Source: Roseiflexaceae bacterium UBA965 (GTDB taxonomy: Bacteria; Chloroflexota; Chloroflexia; Chloroflexales; Roseiflexaceae). From it: a stretch of DNA of 7,609 nucleotides. The notes below the pieces were generated by a model. It searched no databases. It was not told the origin of the DNA and saw nothing but the letters and a program-made list of their open reading frames with translations. Of the stretch, positions 1-5,821 are shown piece after piece (position 1 is the first letter of the stretch; every line of letters begins with the position of its first letter). Where the stretch lies: the NCBI GenBank assembly GCA_002292925.1, contig DBCF01000271.1:1740-9348 (forward strand), read 5' to 3'. Position numbers and translations under genes: made by a program.

Positions 1-761
1 GCATCGGGGTAGAGTTTGACTTCGACGTGAGCGTCTTCGGCGCGCATGATGATGTCAAATAATTCTGTCGAGGCCCGCCCCGATAATGCCACGATGACGA
101 GATCAATATCATGATTGCGAATCGTCTCACCCATGTGGGCAAATGTACACAATACGGTTGCGTCATAGACCGTCGCACCCACACTAATAGCATCAGAGGC
201 AAAGCCCACGACGCGATAGCCCAAACTCGAATCACGCATCAACGAACGATAGACGAGTTGCCCAGGCTCGAGCGCGCCAATAATCAACACTCGCCGGATA
301 TCGATATTGCGCCGGCGGATATTGGCAAGATTGGTACGATACACGACGCGCAACAAGACGGCCATTACCAACAAGACGACCCAACCACCAAGCAACACCG
401 ATGTCACAATCGGCACATTAGTCACCCCAAATTGTGGGATGACTAAATTGAGTAAATAGACGACACCGACACTCGTGGTCACCGTGGCAACGGTCTTGAA
501 GCTCTCATCGATACGTGACATCCCACGGGGCAGACGGTACATCCCTGATATCTCATAGGTCACAAAAAACACCGCATTGACGAGCGCCACAAAAAACCAC
601 ACTGCCAAGGTCGGAGTGTTGTCAAATTGGGCTTGTCCCTCGATATTGAGTGGCCGAATAAACCAATATATGAGCAATAAGGCACTATTGGTGGCAATGA
701 CATCTGCTGCCACTGCTGCCAAAATTACGACTATTCGATTGCGCCATAATCGCCACAACAT
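1..761 (-). CDS. Polyprenyl glycosylphosphotransferase (sugar transferase), N-terminal part, cut by window edge
   Basis: The reverse strand is open from ATG at 761-759 to base 1 (253 codons plus two bases), with no stop. Four hydrophobic segments lie near residues 10-35, 51-70, 91-109 and 116-141. Between the second and third is a GMYR sequence (73-76), resembling the 'GLYR' of WcaJ/WbaP-type enzymes. Then comes a Rossmann-like CoA-binding domain: VLIIGALEPG (158-167), RVVGFASD (183-190) and DLVIVALSG (220-228). This order matches the N-terminal half of initiating sugar-phosphate transferases. These move a sugar-1-phosphate onto undecaprenyl phosphate at the inner membrane and start a polysaccharide repeat unit. 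The catalytic C-terminal domain would lie left of base 1, so activity and sugar cannot be judged. The gene starts 4 nt after the glycosyltransferase stop, so they are probably co-transcribed. No strong Shine-Dalgarno is visible. The glycine loop is degenerate (GALEPG rather than GxGxxG). A polysaccharide-type epimerase/dehydratase with the same N-terminal half is a less likely alternative. Confidence 0.85.
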   Translation of the reverse strand, partial: MLWRLWRNRIVVILAAVAADVIATNSALLLIYWFIRPLNIEGQAQFDNTPTLAVWFFVALVNAVFFVTYEISGMYRLPRGMSRIDESFKTVATVTTSVGVVYLLNLVIPQFGVTNVPIVTSVLLGGWVVLLVMAVLLRVVYRTNLANIRRRNIDIRRVLIIGALEPGQLVYRSLMRDSSLGYRVVGFASDAISVGATVYDATVLCTFAHMGETIRNHDIDLVIVALSGRASTELFDIIMRAEDAHVEVKLYPD

Positions 762-765
762 GTGA

Positions 766-1668
766 TTAATCGACTCTTCGCGCAGGTCTTGGAGGGCGGA
801 AGTAATTACGGGCAAGACTCACCTGCTCCTTTAGCGTAATCCCTGTTTCGATAATCCAACAAATCAGCGTTGGAGTCGTATCAGCATAATAGCGGCGAAA
901 GAAAATCCGCATGGCGTCATAAAAATAATGAATCGTCTGTACCGGCTGTTGCCTGCTTGATGCCCGTTTGACATGATGCACAATCGCATCTGCCACATAG
1001 ACAATCTGCCAGCCATATTGCTTGAAGCGGTAGCACCAATCGAGGTCTTCGCCATACATAAAGTAGGTCTCGTCAAGCAAACCAACTTCACGGACGACCG
1101 CAGTCGGCATCAGCATACAAGCCCCCACCAAGGCATCGACAGCAATGGTCTGGTCGGGGTCAACAAACGTCATATTATACCGCCCAAAACGTGGGCTGTG
1201 TGGAAATAATCGTGATAACCCCGTCATACGCCACAACGACACTTCTGGTGTGGGGAACGACCGGCGGCACGCTAGATCGAGTGAACCGTCAGGCAACAAT
1301 AACCGCGGACCGACCACACCGACTGCCGGATTGGTACGCAAATAATCAACTAATACGTCAAACGCCCGCGGCGTCACAACCGTATCGGGATTGAGAATCA
1401 TCACATACTCAGGAGCGTCACTTGCATCCAAAATACGCCGTAATGCGAGGTTATTGGCATAGGCAAATCCACCATTGTGGTCGCTTTGAATACAATGGAC
1501 ATGCGGGAATTCTGCCTGTACCATGGGCAATGAATCATCATGAGAGCCATTATCAACCACCCAGATGTCACATTGACCCGCCCCAAATCCCGCTGGGATC
1601 GAGGCAAGACAAGCCCGTAAGAGATCACGGGTATTGTAGTTGACAATGACAATGGCAATCCGTTGCAT
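766..1668 (-). CDS. Glycosyltransferase family 2 (rhamnosyltransferase-like)
   Basis: This 300-residue protein has the full GT-A fold signature of the GT2 family. The nucleotide-binding start is IAIVIVNYNTRDLL (4-17), with VVDNGSHDDS at 37-46, NGGFAYANN at 65-73, and NPD (93-95) in place of the DxD metal site. The acceptor/catalytic region VGACMLMP (181-188) is followed by GEDLDW at 206-211, whose acidic residues fit the catalytic base, and HHVKRAS (231-237). The set resembles WbbL-type rhamnosyltransferases, cytoplasmic enzymes that add a sugar from an NDP-sugar to a lipid-linked glycan, but donor and acceptor cannot be read from sequence. The length is normal for the family, and no membrane segment stands out apart from a mildly hydrophobic stretch near 264-278. 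The start ATG at 1668-1666 has a good AGGAG ribosome site 7 nt upstream. It is the first gene of the leftward polysaccharide block and lies 4 nt ahead of the sugar transferase gene. Confidence 0.93.
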   Translation of the reverse strand: MQRIAIVIVNYNTRDLLRACLASIPAGFGAGQCDIWVVDNGSHDDSLPMVQAEFPHVHCIQSDHNGGFAYANNLALRRILDASDAPEYVMILNPDTVVTPRAFDVLVDYLRTNPAVGVVGPRLLLPDGSLDLACRRSFPTPEVSLWRMTGLSRLFPHSPRFGRYNMTFVDPDQTIAVDALVGACMLMPTAVVREVGLLDETYFMYGEDLDWCYRFKQYGWQIVYVADAIVHHVKRASSRQQPVQTIHYFYDAMRIFFRRYYADTTPTLICWIIETGITLKEQVSLARNYFRPPRPARRVD

Positions 1669-1675
1669 CTACCAG

Positions 1676-1680
1676 CTCCT
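1676..1680 (-). promoter_or_regulatory. Ribosome binding site of the GT2 gene
   Basis: Reading the minus strand, AGGAG (inside AGAGGAGC) stands 7 nt before the ATG at 1668-1666. It is one of the clearest Shine-Dalgarno sequences in the window and supports that start codon. Confidence 0.75.
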
Positions 1681-1696
1681 CTATTTGTCTTTGTGT

Positions 1697-1725
1697 ATAT
1701 TACCATCACTATCATGCATCGTAAA
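1697..1725 (-). promoter_or_regulatory. Candidate sigma-70-type promoter for the leftward glycan genes
   Basis: On the minus strand, TTTACG (1725-1720) and TAATAT (1702-1697) are separated by exactly 17 bp. Each matches the vegetative consensus at four of six positions. The -10 element would lie about 28 nt before the start codon, allowing a short leader that contains the AGGAG site. The match is moderate and the region is AT-rich, so a chance hit is possible. Confidence 0.35.
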
Positions 1726-1774
1726 GAGCACTATATCCCAATAGCGTGCCGTAATCAGATTGCAACTAAGATTC

Positions 1775-1847
1775 CATACAAACCACACCCATGTATCAAA
1801 AATCACATGCGGTATGGTATGCTAAGACATATAGACTTGTTTGTATG
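1775..1847. repeat. 9-bp perfect inverted repeat, arms 55 nt apart
   Basis: CATACAAAC at 1775-1783 is the exact reverse complement of GTTTGTATG at 1839-1847. The arm centres are 64 bp apart, about six helical turns, and bracket the GGTATGGTATG repeat and the TATGCT element. The right arm runs into the GAAAG ribosome site of the RidA gene. It could be a paired operator or a leader stem. A 9-bp match somewhere in about 190 bp has a chance probability of several percent, so it is only a candidate. Confidence 0.3.
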
Positions 1848-1861
1848 AAAGTAATTACACC

Positions 1862-2251
1862 ATGCGACAGCAAATTTCGACTGGCACTCCTTGGGAAGCA
1901 ATGGCAGGGTATTCACGAGCAGTACGCATTGGTGCCCACGTAGCAGTCTCTGGCACCACCGCCTCAAATGCCGACGGTGAAGTACAACACGCGGGTGACG
2001 CCGGCGCCCAAGCCACCTATATCATCCGCAAAATCGAAGCGGCCCTCAACAGTGCCGGTGCCCAGTTGAGCGATGTCATCCGCACCCGGATTTTTGTGGC
2101 AAATATCGATGATTGGGAAGCGGTCGCACGAGCCCATGGTGCCATCTTTGGGGATATTCGTCCGGCCAATACCCTCGTCCGTGCCCAAATGATTGACCCG
2201 CGCATGTTGGTCGAAATCGAAGCCGATGCAATTATTACCACAGAAGTATAA
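1862..2251 (+). CDS. RidA/YjgF/YER057c family protein lacking the canonical Arg
   Basis: The protein is 129 residues, the usual size for this trimeric family. Family features are the N-terminal GYSRAVRIG (16-24), VSGTTA (29-34), QATYIIRKIEAAL (50-62), the turn around AGAQLSDVIRTRIFV (65-79), and the C-terminal LVEIEADAI (116-124). In canonical RidA, the Arg of a PAR-S/T motif (Arg105 in E. coli) holds the substrate carboxylate during hydrolysis of reactive 2-aminoacrylate-type imines. Here the aligned residues are PAN, with Asn at 103. The protein therefore belongs with subfamilies that lack this Arg, and imine deaminase activity should not be assumed. The ATG at 1862 is preferred because the RidA fold begins there. 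A TTG at 1841 would add seven residues and overlap the weak GAAAG ribosome site. It is the first gene of the rightward operon, with 3 nt to the next gene. Confidence 0.9.
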   Translation: MRQQISTGTPWEAMAGYSRAVRIGAHVAVSGTTASNADGEVQHAGDAGAQATYIIRKIEAALNSAGAQLSDVIRTRIFVANIDDWEAVARAHGAIFGDIRPANTLVRAQMIDPRMLVEIEADAIITTEV

Positions 2252-2254
2252 CCA

Positions 2255-2908
2255 ATGAGCGATATTCCTGATTTAGCACTGCGCCACGAAGCACTTTCTC
2301 CCCGCATTGCCACCAGCCAACCACCGTTGTTGGTACTGCTCCATGGCTACGGGAGCAACGAAGAAGACTTACTCCAAATTGCCCCTTATTTGCCTGACCA
2401 ACTCCGCATCGTCAGCTTACGGGCACCATTTATGCTGATGCCGGGCTCCAATGCCTGGTTTGCCATTGAGCCAAGCAGCAATGGGCTGATTTGTGATGTG
2501 ACCCAAGCCCAACTGGCCTTGGTCGTCCTCAACGAAAGCATCGACGAGGCTATCCGCATTTATGGGACGGACCCACAGCACACCTTCGTAGCGGGGTTTA
2601 GCCAGGGAGGAGCGATGGCCGGGCTGGTGGCAATGAGTCGGACTGATGTGCGGGGCACCGTCATCATGAGTGGCATCAACCCACTCAAGGTCACGCCCAC
2701 ACTCCCCACCACCCCCTGCAATGGCGACATTCTCGTGGTACATGGCATACTCGACGAAGTGGTGCCCGTCAGTGACGGCCACGAGAGTCGTGATGCCTTG
2801 CGGGAGCTTGGGTTTGCGGTGCAGTATGTCGAATACCCGATTGGTCATACCATCGATTTACGCGTCATTGGAGCCCTAACGGGCTTTCTCAATCAGAGAC
2901 TACAATGA
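2255..2908 (+). CDS. Phospholipase/carboxylesterase family alpha/beta hydrolase
   Basis: This 217-residue cytoplasmic serine hydrolase has no signal peptide. The oxyanion-loop strand reads LLVLLHGYGSNEED (25-38). The nucleophile elbow GFSQGG (114-119) gives Ser116. HGILDEVVP (163-171) gives Asp167, and YPIGHTI (194-200) gives His198, so the catalytic triad is complete. Order and spacing match the Abhydrolase_2 group, which includes bacterial carboxylesterases, lysophospholipases and acyl-protein thioesterase homologues. These cleave short- to medium-chain carboxylic or acyl esters; the natural substrate here cannot be deduced. The start lies 3 nt after the RidA stop. The stop TGA overlaps the next ATG (ATGA at 2905-2908), so translation is probably coupled to the CBS protein gene. 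Length is standard and no residue is missing. Confidence 0.92.
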   Translation: MSDIPDLALRHEALSPRIATSQPPLLVLLHGYGSNEEDLLQIAPYLPDQLRIVSLRAPFMLMPGSNAWFAIEPSSNGLICDVTQAQLALVVLNESIDEAIRIYGTDPQHTFVAGFSQGGAMAGLVAMSRTDVRGTVIMSGINPLKVTPTLPTTPCNGDILVVHGILDEVVPVSDGHESRDALRELGFAVQYVEYPIGHTIDLRVIGALTGFLNQRLQ

Positions 2909-3621
2909 ACAGCAATTCACGACAATTCCTCGAATCATTTATCGCCATCGAAACGTTTTTGGGTGATACCAGCGGTCTACCCCGCGGCGTGCCATTTACC
3001 CAGCACGTTGATACGCTACGGCAAACCAACCATGCTGTGCGGGTATTTGCCGAAGATCTCAAAGCCTTTGCACGCCTCCGCAACGTAATCGTACATGAGC
3101 GTGGGGGTGGTCAGGTGCTGGCAGAGCCCAACCAGTGGGCCGTAGAGCGCATCGCTCATATTCGTGATGTATTGCTACAACCGGCACTGGTAACCCAATT
3201 TATGCATTCACCGGTGTGGACGATTGACGCCGACGAGACGTTGGCAGTAGCCACCCAACGGATGTATGCTCAGCATTATTCGCAATTACCCGTCTATGAA
3301 AATGGCCAATATCGTGGTATTCTCACCGTACGCAATATCACCTATTGGATCGGCGCACAACAACCCGCAAGTCTGCGGATTGATAGGGTGCGCGTGCGGA
3401 CGGTACTCGAATTTGCCACCCAACGTGATACGGCGATTTTTGTGCATGCACAGATGCCACTCATCGATGTGGTTGGTTATTTCGCCGCCCACGACCGGCG
3501 GGGCGTCTACCTCGATGCGGTATTGATTACCCAAGACGGCAAAGACACCCAACCATTGCTGGGCTTGATTGCCATGGCCGATATCCCGGCGATTAATGAA
3601 CAACTACAGTTATATGTCTAA
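2905..3621 (+). CDS. CBS-pair protein with N-terminal RN-x3-H (HEPN-like) domain
   Basis: The 238-residue protein has two parts. The N-terminal part (about 1-93) looks all-helical. It contains FARLRNVIVHERG at 55-67, in which Arg59-Asn60-x3-His64 is an exact R-x4-H motif with the polar residue after Arg typical of HEPN ribonuclease domains. The rest is a pair of CBS motifs. The first (about 95-151) includes FMHSPVWTI, QLPVYENGQYRGILTVRNI and ends near WIGA. The second (about 160-232) ends with LLGLIAMADIPAI. CBS pairs usually bind adenine nucleotides, SAM or cyclic dinucleotides and control an attached domain. Seen: the motif and the CBS pair. Inferred: a HEPN fold and possible ligand-controlled RNA cleavage or nucleotide transfer. 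The R-x4-H match could be coincidental in a plain helical dimerisation domain. No membrane segment is visible. The start overlaps the esterase stop, with AGAG 6 nt upstream. Confidence 0.82.
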   Translation: MNSNSRQFLESFIAIETFLGDTSGLPRGVPFTQHVDTLRQTNHAVRVFAEDLKAFARLRNVIVHERGGGQVLAEPNQWAVERIAHIRDVLLQPALVTQFMHSPVWTIDADETLAVATQRMYAQHYSQLPVYENGQYRGILTVRNITYWIGAQQPASLRIDRVRVRTVLEFATQRDTAIFVHAQMPLIDVVGYFAAHDRRGVYLDAVLITQDGKDTQPLLGLIAMADIPAINEQLQLYV

Positions 3622-3639
3622 CAGAGAAAGATCGATTCC

Positions 3640-3831
3640 ATGAACCAGGGAATTTTTAGTCCGAACATTGCGTTGTTTATTTGGGCGGCGTTTGGGGCGT
3701 TGTCAGCGGCCGTCATTTACCGCAAAAACCATCCATTGTGGTTTGCGATAGTGCTGGGGATTTTGCTTGGGCCAATGTCAACGGTGATTGCGATTTTTAT
3801 CCCCATCAAGGCACCCCGCAACAATCCATGA
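3640..3831 (+). CDS. Small two-helix membrane protein of unknown function
   Basis: This 63-residue protein consists almost wholly of two hydrophobic segments, near residues 9-27 and 33-54. They are joined by a short charged turn, RKNHPLW (28-34), and followed by a basic tail ending KAPRNNP. The 'xxPLWFAIVLGILLGP' second helix is common in small uncharacterised bacterial membrane proteins with a short periplasmic or cytoplasmic hairpin. I do not recognise a named family. The ATG lies 18 nt after the CBS gene stop, with AGAGAAAG at 3623-3630 as a weak ribosome site about 9 nt upstream. Same strand and tight spacing support real expression within the operon. It could be a membrane anchor or partner for a neighbouring product, but nothing in the sequence shows this. 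Confidence 0.7.
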   Translation: MNQGIFSPNIALFIWAAFGALSAAVIYRKNHPLWFAIVLGILLGPMSTVIAIFIPIKAPRNNP

Positions 3832-3839
3832 CGACCAGA

Positions 3840-3866
3840 CCGTATTACGGGCACGCTGGAATACGG
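3840..3866. repeat. Short inverted repeat in the 61-nt gap before the AIM24 gene
   Basis: CCGTATT (3840-3846) and AATACGG (3860-3866) are perfect 7-bp complements around a 13-nt loop. The left arm also lies in CCGTATTACGG (3840-3850), itself palindromic apart from its centre base. No T-tract follows, so it is not an intrinsic terminator. It might be a processing site, a partial transcription barrier or a protein site within the operon, or a chance hairpin. Confidence 0.3.
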
Positions 3867-3892
3867 CAATGATTTCATGAAAGAACAAGTGT

Positions 3893-4741
3893 ATGAATGC
3901 AACGGTTATCGCCCGTATGGACGGCGTGCAGAGCAGTGTCGAGGTACTCGAATATCCTGCGGTCAACATCTCGCGCCGACCGGATTTGGCGGCAATCGCC
4001 TACTACGCCCAGCAGATGGGGCTACGGTTACGCCAATTGCGGATTACCCTCAACGGTGGGAGTGCGGTTATTGAACCCGAGATGCTTCAGTTTAGTCGGG
4101 GCAATATCACCACCAATACCAGCGCCGGTGGAGCATGGGGCTTGATTAAACGATTGTTGGAACGCCGCTTCAACAATGAATCGGTATTTCGTACCACCTT
4201 CCACGGCACCGGTGAAATTTACACGGAACCGACGTTTGATCATTACTTGCTGACGCGCATTCTACCCGGCGAAGAAGCCATCGTCGATGACGGGCGCTAC
4301 CTCGCAAGTGAACAGGGTGTCGATACCAGTCTGGCCTTCAAAAAAAACATTTCAAGTTTAGTTTTCAGCAAAGATGAAGTGGTGCGCACCCGCATTAGTG
4401 GTAGTGGCTGGTGTGTGGTCCAAAGCCCCATCCCTGCCAGCGATGTGCTCCGAGTTGATCTCGACAACGAAGAACTCCGCGTCGACGGTGACATTGTGCT
4501 GTTGCGCAAAGGGGTTATCACCCAACAAATCGACAACGCCACCAATTCAGTTATCGGCTTAGCCACTTCAGGAGAAGGGCTCGTGCAAGTATTCCGGGGC
4601 ACGGGGCAAATCTGGCTGGCTCCCGCAGAGCATGGCTATAGTCGCTTGGTTGATTTGCTCCAAGCAGCCGGTACCAACACCTACGCTAAACACACCCAAA
4701 CCAATCGCAAAAAATCATTACTAGAGGAATTGATTAAATGA
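3893..4741 (+). CDS. AIM24 family protein (TRAP-like beta-barrel fold)
   Basis: This 282-residue protein shows the AIM24 (former DUF124) pattern. It has GSAVIEPEMLQFSRGNI at 56-72, then a glycine-rich stretch (79-83), FHGTGEIYTEPT (103-114), a second beta domain with LPGEEAIVDDGRYLA (124-138), and GEGLVQVFRGTGQIWLAP (227-244). The family forms beta-sandwich units related in fold to the trp RNA-binding attenuation protein. The yeast namesake is a mitochondrial inner-membrane protein, but bacterial members have no firmly established function. Length is slightly above the family norm because of a hydrophilic C-terminal tail (about 262-282). No signal peptide or membrane helix is evident. The ATG at 3893 is preceded by a weak GAAAG sequence about 10 nt away; Met9 is a possible alternative start. 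Its TGA stop overlaps the methyltransferase ATG (4738-4741), a coupling that suggests the two proteins are made together. Confidence 0.85.
   Translation: MNATVIARMDGVQSSVEVLEYPAVNISRRPDLAAIAYYAQQMGLRLRQLRITLNGGSAVIEPEMLQFSRGNITTNTSAGGAWGLIKRLLERRFNNESVFRTTFHGTGEIYTEPTFDHYLLTRILPGEEAIVDDGRYLASEQGVDTSLAFKKNISSLVFSKDEVVRTRISGSGWCVVQSPIPASDVLRVDLDNEELRVDGDIVLLRKGVITQQIDNATNSVIGLATSGEGLVQVFRGTGQIWLAPAEHGYSRLVDLLQAAGTNTYAKHTQTNRKKSLLEELIK
4723..4728 (+). promoter_or_regulatory. Ribosome binding site of the methyltransferase gene
   Basis: AGAGGA lies 9 nt upstream of ATG 4738, inside the last codons of the AIM24 gene. It supports initiation at the overlapping ATGA rather than at a later Met. Confidence 0.6.
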
Positions 4742-5388
4742 GCACGCCCATTGATCCCCGGCGCATCGTCGCCAATGGTTACGACAAAATCGCCCTGCGC
4801 TTCCAAGAATGGGGAGCTAATCTGCGCATCGAAGAGCGAGATCGGTACATCCAAGTATTGCTTGACCATGCCACACGCGGCATGCCACTGCTTGATTTGG
4901 GGTGTGGCAATGGCTTGCCATTTACCAAACAATTAGCAGAGCGCTACCGTGTCACCGCCATTGATATTTCGCCCGTCCAAGCCAAACTGGCCGCCCGCAA
5001 CGTCCCCCGCGCCCAAGTGATTTGTGCAGACATGAGCAACATGCACTTCCCACCCGAGTCATTTGATGCGATTAGTGCGTTTTATTCGCTCATCCATCTC
5101 CCCCGCGAAGAACTGGGTGATTTTTTGGGGCGCATGACGCGTTGGTTACGTCCCAATGGGCTGTTTGTGGGGTGCTTTACGGCCCACGACATGCCTGGTG
5201 AATATAGCGACGACTGGTTGGGGGCGCCAATGTATTGGAGTGGCTACGACAGTCAACACAACCGCGAGCTCCTCAGAGCTGCCGGGCTGACGATCCATTC
5301 AGCCGTCGAAGAGCATGCCGACGAAGATGGCCAAGATGTGGTTTTTTTGTGGGTTATCGCCGAACGCACTGCCGCCAAACACGGATAA
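4738..5388 (+). CDS. Class I SAM-dependent methyltransferase
   Basis: The 216-residue protein carries the Rossmann-fold methyltransferase motifs. Motif I is LLDLGCGNG (51-59), which binds S-adenosylmethionine. The acidic residue ending strand 2 is in VTAIDIS (Asp75), which contacts the ribose hydroxyls. Motif II/III elements are VICADMSNMHFPPESFDAISAF (about 94-115), followed by the post-motif SLIHLPREEL and WLRPNGLFVG. The N-terminal ANGYDKIALRFQEW (12-25) is the short cap helix typical of small Methyltransf_11/25-type enzymes. The C-terminus has an acidic stretch EEHADEDGQD, then a beta strand, as is common in the family. The substrate is unknown and no targeting signal is present. It is coupled to the AIM24 gene by an ATGA overlap and followed by a 31-nt gap to the epimerase gene. 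Confidence 0.92.
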   Translation: MSTPIDPRRIVANGYDKIALRFQEWGANLRIEERDRYIQVLLDHATRGMPLLDLGCGNGLPFTKQLAERYRVTAIDISPVQAKLAARNVPRAQVICADMSNMHFPPESFDAISAFYSLIHLPREELGDFLGRMTRWLRPNGLFVGCFTAHDMPGEYSDDWLGAPMYWSGYDSQHNRELLRAAGLTIHSAVEEHADEDGQDVVFLWVIAERTAAKHG

Positions 5389-5410
5389 GCATCAGATTGC
5401 ATCACACACA

Positions 5411-5415
5411 GAGGG
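5411..5415 (+). promoter_or_regulatory. Ribosome binding site fixing the epimerase start
   Basis: GAGGG stands 4 nt before ATG 5420. The frame is open further upstream, with an ATG at 5315 inside the methyltransferase gene. The ribosome site and the beginning of VOC-fold homology at MFETIDHIG point to 5420 as the true start. Confidence 0.65.
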
Positions 5416-5419
5416 TACT

Positions 5420-5821
5420 ATGTTTGAAACAATTGACCATATCGGCCTGGCCGTCACCGACATCGCCGAAGCGGTGGCACTCTACCAAACGCAATTTGGC
5501 GTGCAGGAATGGGAAATCATCGAGCTCCCCGAGCGCCATATGCGGGTGGCCATCACCACCATCGGCACCAGCATGGTTGAGCTGATTGCCCCTACCGCTC
5601 CCGAGGCAGCCTTTGCCAAGTATTTGGCCGAAAAAGGCCCGGGCATGCACCACATCGCCTATCGTGTCGCCGATATCACCGCCGCCCTGGCTACCCTCAA
5701 AGCCCAAGGTTTGCGCCTGGTAGACGAGGTCCCCCGTCCCGGCTTACACGGCACACTGGTGGCGTTTGTGCACCCCAAAGCGACCATGGGTACGTTGATC
5801 GAACTGGTACAACACGTATGA
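5420..5821 (+). CDS. mce: Methylmalonyl-CoA epimerase (VOC superfamily)
   Basis: This 133-residue protein is the normal size for bacterial methylmalonyl-CoA epimerase, which interconverts (S)- and (R)-methylmalonyl-CoA in propionyl-CoA metabolism. Two beta-alpha-beta-beta-beta modules are visible. The first starts with DHIGLAVTD (6-14), giving metal ligand His7, and ends with MVELIAP (52-58). The second starts with GPGMHHIAYRV (73-83), with His78 at the position equivalent to His7, and ends with LIELVQ (126-131), giving Glu128. The stretch GTLVAFVHPKATMGTLIEL (111-129) is close to the epimerase signature and favours this over other VOC proteins such as glyoxalase I. The enzyme is cytoplasmic and needs a divalent metal. 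No methylmalonyl-CoA mutase or propionyl-CoA carboxylase gene is in the window, so the partner enzymes must be elsewhere. The stop overlaps the next start (ATGA, 5818-5821). Confidence 0.9.
   Translation: MFETIDHIGLAVTDIAEAVALYQTQFGVQEWEIIELPERHMRVAITTIGTSMVELIAPTAPEAAFAKYLAEKGPGMHHIAYRVADITAALATLKAQGLRLVDEVPRPGLHGTLVAFVHPKATMGTLIELVQHV

Larger units (their letters stand above)
1669..1861. promoter_or_regulatory. Divergent intergenic region between the two operons
   Basis: This 193-bp stretch is more AT-rich than its flanks and separates the leftward glycan genes from the rightward nine-gene block, so it should hold promoters for both. No convincing small gene is present. For the rightward side the best -10-like element I see is TATGCT at 1818-1823, next to the tandem repeat GGTATGGTATG (1811-1821), but no good -35 element pairs with it. 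A weak GAAAG ribosome site at 1847-1851 precedes the RidA start. The region also contains the 9-bp inverted repeat listed separately. Confidence 0.6.

Noticed and set aside
111..446. A 111-codon plus-strand open frame opposite the sugar transferase gene
   Set aside because: It is antisense to a frame with clear membrane helices and a CoA-binding domain, has a low-complexity His/Gln/Asp-rich composition, and has no recognisable domain or ribosome site.
1841..1847. ATG at 1845 as a start of a separate small gene
   Set aside because: It is out of frame with the RidA gene and opens no recognisable or supported product.
1841..1861. TTG start adding seven residues to the RidA-family protein
   Set aside because: The extension would cover the only ribosome-site-like sequence and lies outside the family's fold; ATG 1862 is simpler.
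2417..2848. A 143-codon minus-strand frame opposite the esterase
   Set aside because: The opposite strand encodes a full catalytic triad; this frame is a compositional shadow rich in Gly and His with no family resemblance.
5337..5350. T-run near the end of the methyltransferase gene as a terminator
   Set aside because: There is no GC-rich hairpin directly upstream, and the run is coding (VVFLWV), continuing into the operon.
5315..5419. Upstream extension of the epimerase frame
   Set aside because: These 35 codons overlap the methyltransferase gene, resemble no VOC sequence, and the ribosome site GAGGG fits ATG 5420 instead.
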